Part shown: piece after piece, positions 39,801 to 52,344 of the stretch | Numbering within the stretch: the first letter of the stretch is position 1 | How the letters are laid out: each line of letters starts with the position of its first letter | Assembly: GCA_964057225.1 (NCBI GenBank) | Contig: OZ059900.1 | Coordinates: forward strand, 9,992,501-10,056,500 | Reading direction: 5' to 3' | Origin: Auanema rhodensis | Lineage: Eukaryota; Nematoda; Chromadorea; Rhabditida; Rhabditidae | Length of the DNA: 64,000 nucleotides | Translations under genes and position numbers: made by a program | The notes under the pieces: generated by a model | The model's database searches: none | Seen by the model: the letters and a program-made list of their open reading frames with translations, nothing else | What the model was told of the DNA's origin: nothing

Positions 39801-40957
39801 TGAAGCAAGCACTTGTAGTTCTTGCGAAACTTTAAGAAAGGAAACTGAAACTAAAGATGAAGAATATAAGGTCCAGAAAAGTTGTCATCCTCATTCAGAG
39901 GTACTTTTCAATTTTTTAGATCGAATGTGACAAGTTCAACAGTGACATTGCTGCATTAACTCGAGTTGTTCAAGAAACTGCTCTAAATTTGGAAAATGAG
40001 AAAACTAATTGTTCCGAATATAAAAAGTTAGTTTAGGACTTAAACCTAGTAAATGTGTTTAAATTATGTAGAAAACTCGATTTTCTTACTACTGAGAAAG
40101 AGATGAACGAGAAGAAAATGGAAAAAATTTCAAATTCCATGAACGAACTTCAATCTAAAATTGGACAATTACAAGACAAATTAACTAAGTTGTCGGCAGA
40201 GAAAGAAGAGGTATCATTTCTTCCCTTGAATGTTGATATCAGCCTGAAATTCTATAATTTAGTATATTCTCAAGAATTCTTCCTTAACTGAAGAAAATGA
40301 GAAGCTTAGAGAGCAAATTCGCCCAATTAAGTACGTTTGTTGGTTAATGAATGTCGTTAAAGCCCTTTATTACAGAACGGATTTAGAAAGAAGATATGAG
40401 GAAACAAAATATAAATTGGCAGAAGCTCTTGAAAAGATTCATGATTTAGAGGTTAGTATATCTCTTCATTATACTTGCGTTTATGCTAATTATAACCTTT
40501 TCAGTCGTCATCCGTAGCTAATAATGATGCTAATGAAGTACATACTGAATTAACTGAGGTAATTAAGCAAGACAAACAGAACTCATTTATTTGGTTTATT
40601 TACAGATGAAAGAATATAATAAGCACCTCGAAGAGCAGATACAAGCTCAAACTGAAATGATTGATTTGTTGAAAAATAAGGTTATGGAGGTCTGGAAAGA
40701 TTGAGCTGATGTAGTATATTCAATGCATTTTCAGCAAAAAGTTCTAACTGATTACATAACAAATATTTGTCGATCAGAAGATGGCGAAAAGCTATTATCT
40801 GAATTGGTTGCATATAAGAAAGAAATGAAAGACGGGAACGAATCCAAGTGCTTGGTAGATGTAAGTAATTGCATTGCTTTCCTTTTATTTCCCCCAGATA
40901 AAAGGCACATCGTTCTATTTTCAGATAATTCAAAGCAAATTCATGCTTCCAGCTTGA
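36817..40957 (+). CDS. Long coiled-coil protein, 20 exons
   Basis: Twenty exons join without any phase conflict, from 36817-36836 through 40925-40957. The larger ones include 37272-37391, 37503-37649, 37821-37967, 39297-39428, 39591-39704, 40072-40210 and 40735-40860. The product is about 610 residues. Apart from a short N-terminus (MSINGL, then MESLNLLRSPIGFSMDRIS), it is almost entirely charged helix with heptads, e.g. LEEIEAKLGESETINSEL and IKELECQIEELKQEV. A Ser/Asp-rich break lies at 38224-38293 and 39475-39543. No membrane segment, ATPase or kinase motif is seen. Such proteins are often structural parts of centrosomes, synapses or the cytoskeleton, but no family was recognised. The short 33-base last exon ends IIQSKFMLPA. 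Introns are mostly 40-60 bases, except one of about 840 bases at 38294-39137. Confidence 0.78.
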
Positions 40958-41363
40958 ACGTAACATACACTCGATGCCACAGCTTTGAACAATGAAATGT
41001 GTATTGCATATTTAATAATCTCAAAATGTATTTTAATAAAATATTCAAAAGATAGAGGTGAAGTAGAATTTATTTCACTAACTAGAGTAACAATAGAAAT
41101 ACGTTTCACAACTTTAAAAATGGAAAAGAATGAAATGTAAATATGTAATGATAGTATAAAAAAGAAGAACAGTGCATAATTAACAAAATTAACACATAAA
41201 ATAGATAAAGTTAGTAAAGAAATTAATTTCTAGTAACACTTTTTACAACAATATGTTTAATTTAAACATAAGTTAAAGCCATTTCAAATGTACATAAAGA
41301 GAAACAATAGCAGGGAAAGTTGAAGTTGGAACAGTATGCAGCATAGATAGATCTTTAAGTTCT
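40958..41363. other. Convergent 3' flanks
   Basis: AT-rich 3' ends of two convergent genes. An AATAAA-like polyadenylation signal for the coiled-coil gene is visible at about 41035. No other feature. Confidence 0.5.
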
Positions 41364-43064
41364 TTAATTATTGACATAATCAACGTCAGAGTTAGACCTT
41401 TGATTACAATTGAAGACTCTAGAGATGCATTCCAGGCGTGCTCGCTGATTTCGACTAGCAACACGTGCTTCTCTTCCTTTTGATACCATGCGAGAGATAA
41501 GCTTCGTTGGTGTGTATGCCTTCACATTGTGTTCTTCCAGAATCGATGTAGCAAAACCAGGGGGGCTGACTCTCTCTATCCAATCTAGTACATCTTGAAG
41601 CAGCGTTGGCTTACCACTGCATATTTTGCGTAGACCGAACAAACTCTGAGCCGATATGCTTTTGAGATACATTTCGCTAGCATCTTCAGCGGGAATCATG
41701 CTTTTTAGTTGTTCGTCGTAGTAACGGTAGCGAATTTCCTTACATGAGAATGCATCCTTTAGTCTTTTCTTCGCGTCTTCGTAGTCTCCAATATTCCCTT
41801 TCATCATGTCCGGTAATAATATGTCTCTAGCCGGTCCATGGACTTTATTCATCAATGCTGTTAGCTTCATGTCTGTGGTATACTTATCTTGCTTATCAAT
41901 AAGGTTTATGAATGGTGTCCAAAACATATCAAATTCATGTGGATTTCCAGTAAAATCAGGAATTAGATCAAGAACTTCATTCACCGGTAAATGGCTGTGA
42001 ACATCTTCAACGAGCGTGAATTTGATATCATCTTTCTCTAATACTGCCGAAAACAGAAGCGTATGCGACTTTTTCTTCTTCTTCTTTTGTCCGTCTTCTC
42101 CACTACTTCCTGGTGCATCTGATGTATCCTGCTCAGGCTCTTCATGAAATCTTTTATGCACATCTGGGGGATAGAAAACAACATTTTTTTCGAGAGCTCG
42201 AGCTTTAGGAGGAGACTTATCATGCTTGAAAGCAAATTCAACGCCATCAAATGGACTTTCCGTATTATTATTATCACATCTACTAAGTGCTATTCTCTTA
42301 TGGTATAAATGGCCAGTTAATCGTTCTGCTACAGCTCGTAGATATGCTGGATTGTCATTGTCAGTAGGATAGGTGCCGAATTCTTTAGCCATTTCATGTA
42401 GTCTTTCAATGCACTGCTTATTCAGATATCCAGGCAAAGGTCCATCAACAATAACATGAAGAGAACGATTTTCCTTAAATGCTTGATCAAGAAAAGCCAT
42501 CATTTCTTGAATTCCAAATTCAATACGGCCTATTTCATTGCCACGGTCAAGCAGATCATCCATAAACTTCTGGCATTCAGCAATCATAAATTCTCTTTTG
42601 CTAGTAATGGCAAGCTCCTCTTTTGGAAATACAACGTTGAGAAATTTCATTCCTGCTACGATTCCGGCTCTAAGTAACTCGAATGAATGATCTCGCATAT
42701 CTCTTAAAGCATCCAAATGAAAAATAATTGCATCCTTTGGTGTTGTGCCTGTTCGTTTGCAAACATTGAATTGTAAATCAGCAGGATCTTGTGGAATACT
42801 GTTTATGTCAGAAACATACTGCTTGAATGCTCTCTTGAATTCTGCCTTTTCTGCCTAAAATTTAAATTACATACAACAATTCTCATTAAATCAACCCACA
42901 TTTTTTCTCTTAGGATGTTCTTTTCTTCGAGCTAAAATTCTAATTGCTTGAGCTTCCGCACTTTCCTATAAAAATAATTATTAACTTCCTGAAAAGTTTC
43001 GAAGAGAACTCACTTCCACATGCGGCGGAAAACGAAAATTCACAGGCAGGCTCACAAATGGCAT
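41364..43064 (-). CDS. Host-like gene carrying a retrotransposon gag-like domain
   Basis: Three exons join in phase on the minus strand: 43064-43014, 42965-42900 and 42854-41364, giving 535 residues. The first two exons encode MPFVSLPVNFRFPPHVE and a basic segment (ARRKEHPKRK). The long exon has an N-terminal helical part (about 40-200), a Lys-rich linker (GQKKKKKKSH), and then a region around IPDFTGNPHEFDMFWTPFIN with TALMNKVHGPARDILL. That pattern (proline/Phe-Ser/Thr-Gly-x-Pro-x-Glu-Phe, then a Leu-rich segment and a G-x-A motif) resembles the gag segment (DUF1759-like) of BEL/Pao-type LTR elements. No zinc knuckle, protease, reverse transcriptase, integrase or flanking LTR was seen. The frame is unbroken and split by two short introns, suggesting a captured or domesticated gag rather than a live element. 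It lies tail to tail with the coiled-coil gene. A full element whose pol was lost is the alternative. Confidence 0.65.
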
Positions 43065-44423
43065 TGCCAAATTAAAAATAGGCTATCTGAAGTGAGTATG
43101 ATAAAACTAAATATGGAAATATGCATATGCTGCATCTAAAATAGGCACGTGATCAGGAACAAGAAAAAGAGAAATTAAAATTTAGGGGGGAGGGGAATGC
43201 TAGAGATAGAGAGCGCGCGCAATAGTGTGAATGCGAGGGAGAAACATGTGAGAAAGACGGAAAGGCAAGATGAGAGAATAGAGCAGCACTAATCAATGAA
43301 TAGGATGTATATCCCGCTATGGACGAGTCGTATGTAAAAACTAACGACTGGAGACATATGCGAACGGAGAGAGAGAGAAAGAAGGTCATTCATTGAGTCA
43401 TGTATACCATCTCAGTTGTGAGGTTCGCTTGTGTAAGTTCAACGTAATATGTAAAAAATCAGACCGTTTTCAAACAAAAAAAATTGTTTAATGTTGAAAC
43501 GAGAGATAGAGAAAATACGAAATTCTTGACATTTATCTCCTAATATTATACAAAATGTTTTGAAACAACGACATGAACATAGATGTATTTCCAACTTTAT
43601 ATTAGCCACAACTATCACTGATTCATTTCATGCAATTGTTAAGCATATGAGAAGAAATTAATGAAAAAGAATGTAGCCGTCAGAATACATGAATGAAAAC
43701 TGCGAGTAACAATAGCGTTAGTCGTTATTAAGGATGAAACTAATGAATTATATATATTTTTTCATAATCTTATTAGAAATATTAAAGAGTTTTAGATTGA
43801 GAAGAACAATTTTGGAAATTTAAAAATGAAGAACTATTGGATTAAAGATGAAGAGACTTCGATAAGAATGAGCCGAATGGAAAAGCATGAATACAAGAGG
43901 CGGAGCATAAAGAACGCTGTTCATGCAAGGCGGCAAATCGATTGAGCGGCACCAACTAATCCGTTAGACGCACAAAACGCGATTAAAGCTGTTACCATGG
44001 ATATAGGAAAAAGTATTAGCGAAAATATCAATAAATTTTCAATAAAGTATTAAAATTAAAACTTAAATAAAGCTACCAAAATATATTTACATACTATATA
44101 CCATATATAATACCATATACTTTACAATATAACATAAATATTTGATATTCAAAAACAATAAACAACGATAGAATGATTTAGTTCACATATATACTAACCT
44201 CTAGTTTAAATATAGTATTTAGAAGCTGTTTTGTCATTTTCTTGTCCACATTATTACCGGAAGAGAAGCCCTGGATTGAAGTCTTTATATTCACCCAATT
44301 ACAAATTTTTTTTTCCAAATATTCTTATGTACTTTCAATTATGGAAGAGGAACGTTTCATCTCTATATCATCAGCTCTATTACTATGAAGTTTCACCAAC
44401 AGTTATTAGTAGTATATATATGA
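43065..44423. other. Intergenic, upstream of the gag-like gene
   Basis: Purine-rich, GA-repeat-containing DNA directly upstream of the gag-like gene (about 43180-43390), possibly its promoter, then AT-rich DNA. No exon supported. Confidence 0.4.
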
Positions 44424-45917
44424 GAATTTATTAGGAAAGATATTTCTCGTAAAAGTCTCATGAAATAAAATGATTTATCATTCTTTTTTTCCTACAGAAA
44501 TCGCAAATATCATATAATATTTTATATGAAATTTCAAAAATAATACACTTTTTCAAGTATGCTCATATAGAATACAGTAATTTCTGGAAATGGTCTAGAA
44601 ACACAAAAAAACGAATCGAATATGCTTTGCCTTATTCAAAATAATGTCCTGAAGGATTCACTTATTCTCACGAAAAATCTTATAACGTTCACATAGAATA
44701 AAGCCATTTTTAGATTTTATCTCTCCATTTATAAAACAAAAAGAAAGATTTATGTTATAGGAAATATTACTTTGTTAATTGAATTTATGAGAGGAAGCAA
44801 TTAAAGCCATTTTCGGGTATACAGTGCAGTTTATTGCTTAGTTAGGATAACACAAAGTGTTATATCTTTCTTCCAAGTACAGTAATTTACTGAAGAAATA
44901 ATGATCATATCATATCATTATAGCAAATTTTAACAATAATATGATATACATTACACATACAAACTCTAAATTAGTTTCAAAAAACTAAAACTAAAAAAGA
45001 AAAATGAAATGGACATCCAAACCAAAAATTAGTTCAAAGTAACAAAAACTTGGTTAAAATAAGCACTTTTTAGTGCTTTGAAAATTCACATATTTTTCAC
45101 TTTTTTGAAAAAAGTGTAGTAAATGAGGTGATTCTCTGACTTCAAAGAAGGAAAATGTGTCTAAAAAGGCTGAAATCTCGAAATGGTACTATAATCCCTC
45201 ATATATATACTACTGTTATTGATTTGTACACATGCGCCGTGATTGAATAATAGGACGTATCAGATATTGATATTGAGCTATAAACTACAATTATCCTATT
45301 TTGAATGGAAATGTGAGAAAAAATCTGAACAATGACTTTATTATCGACTGGAAACTAGAATTATTTAGTTTTTTGAAACTAATTTAGAGTTTGTATGTGT
45401 AATGTATATCATATTAATGTTAAGATTTGCTATAATGATATGATATGATCATTATTTCTTCAGTAAATTACTGTACTTGGAAGAAAGATATAACACTTTG
45501 TGTTATCACTAAGCAATAAACTGCATTGTATACCCGAAAATGGCTTTAATTACTTCCTCTCATAAATTCAATTAACAAAGTAATATTTCCTATAACATAA
45601 ATCTTTCTTTTTGTCTTATAAATGGAGAGATAAAATCTAAAAATGGCTTTATTCTATGTGAACGTTATAAGATTTTTCGTGAGAATAAGTGAATCCTTCA
45701 GGACATTATTTTGAATAAGGCAAAGCATATTCGATTCGTTTTTTTGTGTTTCTAGACCATTTCCAGAAATTACTGTATTCTATATTTTCAAAAAGTGTAT
45801 TATTTTTGAAATTTCATATAAAATATTATATGATATTTGCGATTTCTGTAGGAAAAAAAGAATGATAAATCATTTTATTTCATGAGACTTTTACGAGAAA
45901 TATCTTTTCTAATAAAT
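44424..45917. repeat. Long inverted repeat (foldback / MITE-like element), 1.49 kb
   Basis: The sequence at 44424-44989 recurs in reverse complement at 45364-45917. The arms are about 560 bases and nearly identical, separated by a loop of about 370 bases. Matching landmarks are AAATATCTTTTCTAATAAAT at the outer right end against ATTTATTAGGAAAGATATTT at the outer left, and the mirrored pair around AAACTCTAAATTAGTTTC near the loop. No open frame for a transposase is present, and a target-site duplication is not obvious. It is best read as a non-autonomous foldback element. A transcript through it would form a very long hairpin. Confidence 0.85.
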
Positions 45918-46502
45918 CCTTTCAGTTCAAATTTTAACTTTAGAGAATAAGTTCATCCTCAAGAGTTGATTGTAATTGGATTCTGCTCTCATAAATTCAA
46001 TATACATATGTATGTTAGAACACCCTTATTAGAATATTTTGTTATATTTCAACAATAAAACTTCTTTGAATTAATAGTGAATGGCCCTTTGAATGCTATC
46101 AGATGGTTGGTTTCTGAATATCGTAATTAGTGAACAGTGGTTGTCATAGTTAATAGTCCATACGCATCAATCACTAGACTGCTCCAATACTCTAAAATTT
46201 TGGCCTAATACAGCTGCTTCTTCTATATAAGAAAAATAGGACTGGGGAGAAACAATTAGAAGTAGTTGAAGGTTAGAAAAGTTGACCTATTATGAGAATA
46301 AAGAACACCTGTCTTGTATTGGAAAGCTTCTAATCTTAAGTTTCAGTATTATTGTACGTTTGTATGTGCATTATACTAATAATTACAGCAATTTGAATAG
46401 AAAACACTTGATTTTATTATTTGTTACCTGTAAAGTTTCTTAAGAATAGAGTCTTTTGAACAAACTCTCAATATTGTAGATTTTTAGATTAGACAACCTT
46501 CT
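45918..46502. other. Intergenic, no gene recognised
   Basis: AT-rich flank of the foldback element. Nothing identifiable. Confidence 0.35.
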
Positions 46503-46528
46503 AGTATCGCTTCTCGGCTTTTCCAATT
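46503..46528 (+). pseudogene. U2 snRNA 5'-end-like fragment
   Basis: The string TAGTATCGCTTCTCGGC followed by TTTT matches the start of the U2-like RNA at 61794-61812 (AGTATCGCTTCTCGGCC then TTTT), including two bases upstream of the RNA start. After about 20 bases the likeness stops. It may be the remnant of a U2 pseudogene; chance cannot be excluded given the short length. Confidence 0.35.
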
Positions 46529-47382
46529 TTATGGGCCTATTAGAACTAGAAGTGGTTTATATTATTTTGGCTTATGTTGGCCCATAATTGAACCATGCAC
46601 TACTGGGCTTGATTTTCATGTTACGAAAAAAGAAGGAGCTATTTTATGATAAAAACTAAGTATTGAGATGATTAAACCAAGTTGAATTTTGAATTCACTA
46701 CTCGAAAGATTTGCAAATTACATGGGAAGAAGCGTATCGATGGTACATAGCTGATTACTGGGTTGGCAGTTTCAACTTATAAGCTCCGCTGTTTTTTTTC
46801 AATTTGCAAATCAGACCAATTACAGTTTTTAAGTTAGTGAAATCAAGGCAGATATGTGCAGACTGAATATCTAAAATGAGTTCTGCAAACATGCTCTGTT
46901 GATAATAACTGGTTTGAAGCTTAATAAGTCCTATAATGATAATTACAGTAATTCAATAAAAGGTCATTAGGGAAGGCCCAAAATTATTTCTTTAATATAT
47001 TTACTTTTTGTTGTTTTTATTTATAAAAAAAGCATGTACTAATAAGGATACAATATTTTTGAGGGCGGTAATTGATTCACAAGGGAATATTATAGTAAAC
47101 TTAGACTCTTATCTCTTTCTCTTTGAAACATATTACGATCTATTGATAAGTAAAGTTTTTTGACTGTTAAGTGCACTCTGACATTAAACGTTTTGATAAT
47201 AATCGTATTTAAATAAAAAAAGCTGTTTTGATATGCAAATACTTCAATTATCCTATGTTGCGTTTTTCGCTAATTTAATTTTTTGCAGGTTTCAAAAACC
47301 TATATATCTAGTTGTCTAACAACTAAACTGTATAAAGGATGGTCAGTGAGATTCGAAATATACATGGTAATTTCTTTCGTAG
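46529..47382. other. Intergenic, possible 5' region of the next gene
   Basis: AT-rich. A short frame opening with ATG at 47339 and a GTAATT donor at 47367 lies just upstream of the next coding exon, but it is in the wrong phase and would leave a 16-base intron. Confidence 0.3.
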
Positions 47383-48014
47383 GGTTCTTACGTTGATTAT
47401 GATCGTTTACTGGAGGATGATGACGATGAGGATAATAAGCTGGTTGAAGATCTTGATGAACAAATAAACGAAACTACCGCCTTAGACGCACAGATGCACA
47501 GGCGCCACGAACGCGTTCTAAACATTGGACAAGAATTTCCTCAATTGGTTCATCTAGCTCAGGCAGATAGTGATATCCTGGATCAACAGGAACATGAAAT
47601 ATTCGCGCTTATTGGTGTAAATCACCAGTTGGTTGAAGAAATGATGAGTTTAAAGCATAGGATTTACTTGTTGAGAAAAGACATTGAACTCACTACGCAC
47701 ACAGCTTGTGGGGAGCAAAGATTCAATATTCTGCATCAGCTGGAATACCGCAAACTTCATAATATGATGCTGGATTACATGAAGTTTGTTCAAATTCAAG
47801 TCAGGTTTTATAGAAAAGCTGGTCATCGTGTTCCTCGTAAAATGCTATCTGAGTTCGTAGCTAATCGCGCTCTTTTCGAAAGAATTAAAAATCACTTGAA
47901 ATCTGTGTAGTGAGTTTTCATAATAATCTCATTTTGTTGAAAATTTTTTTTAGTGCTGAGGCCCGTGCCATTTTCGATACTCAGAGAAGGAATAGAAATT
48001 TGAACGAAGACTAA
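47383..48014 (+). CDS. Small acidic/helical protein, function unknown
   Basis: Two exons join in phase: 47383-47906 and 47954-48014. The first enters after TTTCTTTCGTAG with a strongly acidic stretch (GSYVDYDRLLEDDDDEDNKL), followed by a helical domain (VLNIGQEFPQLVHLAQADSD, then MMSLKHRIYLLRKDIEL) and a basic C-terminus ending RRNRNLNED. About 195 residues are encoded from the acceptor. The first in-frame ATG is at 47494, so either an upstream exon supplies the start or the acidic part is untranslated after trans-splicing. No family was recognised. It opens a run of small unrecognised genes on the plus strand. Confidence 0.6.
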
Positions 48015-49332
48015 TTGTTCGATATTTTTGTTAAAATTTTTCGAAACTGTTTATGTTGTGTTTGTTTTCGAAATAAAAATTGTTGTTTTTGCACAGTACA
48101 ACTTAACTTCTCGAGAGCAGTAAACAAATCATGACAAATCAATAGAAAAACAATGAATTTACAGACTCAATTTATATCTAAAGTTGAACTATAATTTTTC
48201 GAAATCTTCCTAAAACCGGTATCCCGCCAGAGGTTATTCAATTCATCGTCTGGCGTGTACGCAGTTGATTATAACCAAACAAGCCTGGTTGTTTAAAAAG
48301 GATTTGTGTTTGTTCACCTCACTTCCAACAAGTCTCATAACCTGACGTCTTGCAATTAACAAAACTGACTGTCATTCATAATATACATTGGATTAAAAGA
48401 AATCATACTTAATTCTGCTGTTTCTTCTGAAATAATGTAAATATTGAAATAGATCAGATTTAGTAAAACATCTTCTAATAATAAACTATTCAAACGAATA
48501 GTTGTTCAAAAAATAAAATGAATATATTAAGGCATGAAAGCCAAGTAATGTCATAATATGGAAATGTTATTTATTATATTTTTACTATTTGAATAAGTGT
48601 TGTTAAGGGAGACATTTCTTATATGAAGTTGTAATGATTACTAATTAATGAATCATAGTGCATATTCCGATTACATATCTTTTAATGGATATAGTATGTT
48701 CATTTCTTATTGATTGCTGTCACTGATTTCCCAGTTGTCTCGAATTTATTAATTTATTTTATTTTAAATTTTCTAATCGTTTCAAGACTAAAAAAAAATG
48801 TAAAATTTAAAATTTCACTATTCTCCCACAAATAAGAGATCATTTTGAAATATATTTTTTCCCTGACTTATAATTCCATTGGGGACCCATTCTCTTGTTG
48901 ATTAGAAATTGCAATTACCTCAACAAGTCATTGTTCTCCCAATTAATCTGAAGGATGTGAGATTGTTTATCATTCTATTTAGTGATCTAGACGTGATTTC
49001 TAATCTAATCAAGCCAATATTTTTCTATTCCATGCAATTAAGATTAATAATTTGGCATAACTTGGTGCTCATTAGATATATGATAAACAGTCAAAACACG
49101 CCTTTCTGTTAGTAAAATCCTGGCTAAATATTTTGATATTTGGTGCTGTATAACATTGTGAAAAGTCTGTTCTTTCTCAAAACTGGAACAGTTCTATTCA
49201 TCCGGCAATTCTATTTATCCAATTATTTTCATATGTTTTATTTTCTTAAATTCTTATTGTTTTCATATACTTTAGATATGTTTCAGTTCTTGATTCTTAA
49301 TCCGTTATCGTTTGTTATTTCATGTTTTTAAG
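48015..49332. other. Intergenic, no gene recognised
   Basis: AT-rich. An AATAAA signal at about 48072 probably ends the preceding gene. Short open frames at 48909-49331 are T-rich and unconvincing. Confidence 0.4.
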
Positions 49333-50970
49333 ATGGAATCCACTAGCTCAAACAAAGCTATACAGCGATTTATAAATACATCATCTGAATCAGATTCTGA
49401 TTTTTCCAACATTGGAAGTCCAGAGAGAACTCATCCGAATTTCAATTCTTCCTCAGAAACAGATCAATCTGAATCAAGCATTGTCCTATCAGTTACCATG
49501 GGTTACATAGCCGAAGTTGCATCCGCTCCTAACCAAGCCGTTTTGCCTGGACAAGCCACAGCAGCTAACCAGATTCCTGGTCTGGTGGTTGTTCCCATTA
49601 ATGAAGGCGCAGCAAACGATTTACCTGATAGTCAAGCTGTTTTGAATCATCATGAACAAAGCAGAGAACAGCCTTCTGCAAGGCAAACAGTATCAGAACG
49701 CTTCGATGAAATAATAGCAAAATATAAGGTAACTACAACTACGAGTTTGAAATGCTCACACTGTAAAAATTATTTTCAGCCATTTACTTTACATAATCAT
49801 GGACCAGCGAACGATATTTACCAATCTTTTAATGACATCCCTACAGTTGATGAAGAAGGAATCAAAGAAAGAAGAGCCGAATTTGAAGAAGCTATGGATC
49901 TTATGAGAAAGCAACTTCAGAAACATAATAGCTGCTCTCAAATGTTGCTCGAAAAAATTGAAGTTCAATTTTCTAGTCATTTCTGGACAATGCATGACTT
50001 GTCGTTCTATTACAAAGAACTGAAGCATTTTAACAATTGTGATCAGTCCGAGAGGGTTGAATCATTCGGAAATGGACAACAGAGAGACAAACTTCACGAC
50101 ATGAGCGCCTTATGTGAAGAAACACTGAACTCCATGGATATTCTATACGACATCATGACAATAAGGTCAGAGGACATGAAAAGATTGGGCAAAGTTCCTG
50201 CTCAAGTTATCAAAGAACAGACCGAAAAAATTCGTACACTTAACAAGTGTAATAATTATTTATTCAGCAGATGCGATGAGAAAGTATGAAATGTGTTTTT
50301 TCTCAGATAATTGTATTTGTTCAGAGATTTGCTGAAGATTTCAGTAGTGACATCTCGAACCAGGAAACTATCGACTTGATCAAGCATATCGTAAGTGATT
50401 GTTGATTTTATCAGCTATTATTTTATTTAAGATTATGTTTGGATCCAAAGTTCATCCTGATATGGTGCCGAGTTTACCTCAAATCTTCGTAAGTACTATA
50501 GCTTTGATGATTATACAAAATTTCTGTTTCAGATTAATCCACAGCAAGGAGAGAAGTTACAGTTAAAGGATATCAGTTATGGTTCGTTCTACCGTATCAG
50601 AGACTTGGTATGTTGTTTTCAAACTACTTTTGAAATAATATTTTTGCTTATACGCATTTTTAGTTAAGTAAAAAAGTTCATCCTCTCGCAAACGACATAC
50701 CAAATTTGGTTTACCCTTACCTTAGTACCAGAAATCTGACTTATTCTCAAGAAGAACTTGACACAATCAATGACATTGTAAGTTATTTTCTTATTCTTCG
50801 TTTAATATTATTCTATTAGTTGGAGCACGATAGGATTGCCCTGATCAAGCGAAACCTATTTAATAACGCTAACACAAATGTAAGTAATAGTTCATTTTCT
50901 CATAAATATCTTTTTTTTTCAGCCAATTGTCAATGTAGACTTGGTTGATGAGCCAATGGAGATGGATTAA
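49333..50970 (+). CDS. Ser/Glu-rich protein with helical C-terminal half, function unknown
   Basis: Eight exons, all joined in phase 0: 49333-49728, 49780-50283, 50325-50390, 50432-50488, 50533-50607, 50664-50777, 50820-50879 and 50923-50970, giving about 439 residues. The N-terminus is a disordered Ser/Asn/Asp-rich tract (NTSSESDSDFSNIGSPERTH), then an Ala/Pro/Gln-rich stretch. The rest is predicted helical with several Cys (CSQMLLEKIEVQFSSHFW). The tail is acidic (DLVDEPMEMD). The ATG follows TTTTTAAG directly. The first intron is only 51 bases, a multiple of three with no stop, so a retained form would add 17 residues containing a CxxC pair (CSHCKNYFQ). Uniform phase-0 introns suggest growth by exon duplication. 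No family recognised. Confidence 0.72.
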
Positions 50971-52344
50971 ATCCCCAATATTAATTGTTTCTAAACCAAT
51001 ACAACTTGTTTATAAATTGATGGTTTCAAACCGATTTAAACCATTAATGTGAATATTCATTCACAATATCTTTAATTATAATAACTACAAATGTATTTAA
51101 TTGATCTTATATGACTTAATATTTTACTTCATTGGTTAATAAATTTTTTTTTTTAAATCAGTTTCTGCAATTCACAAAATTTACAAATATATGAAAAGCC
51201 TTCTACTTGATTTCAACAAAGAGTACTGTATCAAGCATAGTACAAAAATTTGTTCTGAATACAAAATTTGACCTATATAGTTTGATCTTTCAGATCAATA
51301 ATATTCTGAAAAATTGTCTTTTTTCTATATTTTCGTTTAGAATGTATAAAAAGTATCTTTTATTCTATCTTCTATAAGTCTTGTTATATAATTTTCAATT
51401 GTTCTTTATTCAACTAACCCTGTTCTCTGAATTCAAATTATATAATTCTCAGAATTGGCGATAGTTCATTATCAATGAGAAATTAATAAGTGGCAACTCC
51501 AATGCAAAAGAATAGAGTACAAACGATAAAAACTATATTAATTCTGCAATTGTTGAACAGAAATTGGCTGTTAGCTAACAGTAGTAATGTTATTTTAACG
51601 ACCGTGTAGAGGAAGACAAGTTGTACATTGAATTTAAGAAATAAAATGTGTTATGAGTATGTTGATATGCATAATAAAGATAAAGAAATAGAAGAAAAGA
51701 ATATGTATAGCTTAGGTTTTAATTTCAAAATTTATGGAAGATTTCTGAAGCGACTCTTGATATCGAAATTATTTCACCAGAAACGCTAACTCTAATTAGA
51801 TGATAGTCTTAGCAATGATACCACAGGTTTCACCACCTATCCTTATCCGACAATATAAGATTTATCGTATTTCATTCTCTTGGTAATATATCGTTCGGTT
51901 GATTAAGAAAGCTGAAAAGCAAGAACCATGTCCATCAAGATATGATCATTAAAATGTTTTTCCTTTTAAGGATTTTTAATGTTCAAACTTTAACAAATTC
52001 AGTTTGTACTAAAAAAAACTCTATTCATTTACTAAATTTGTAATTTTTTTGAATTTTTTTGTTCCCAAATGGTTTCTACTTAGGAAATATCCACAAATAT
52101 CAATATATAATACCGAGAAGAGAAATATTTATTTAACCATATGATACTATGTGCAAAAAAGAAGAGAAAAGTTCTCTGTTAGCTTTGAAAGCTCAGGCAC
52201 CTACTAAATTTACAGAAATCGAGTGAAACTTCGGTGTTGACTATTTCATAGATATGTGTGAGACCAAGCAATTATAAAGTTTTTATTGCTTGGCTGACCG
52301 TTTCAAATTTCTTCTTTGACGTTACCATACTTTTTGTTTCTTTC
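50971..52344. other. Intergenic, no gene recognised
   Basis: AT-rich DNA between the preceding gene and the first copy of the duplicated block. No exon or RNA gene seen. Confidence 0.4.
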
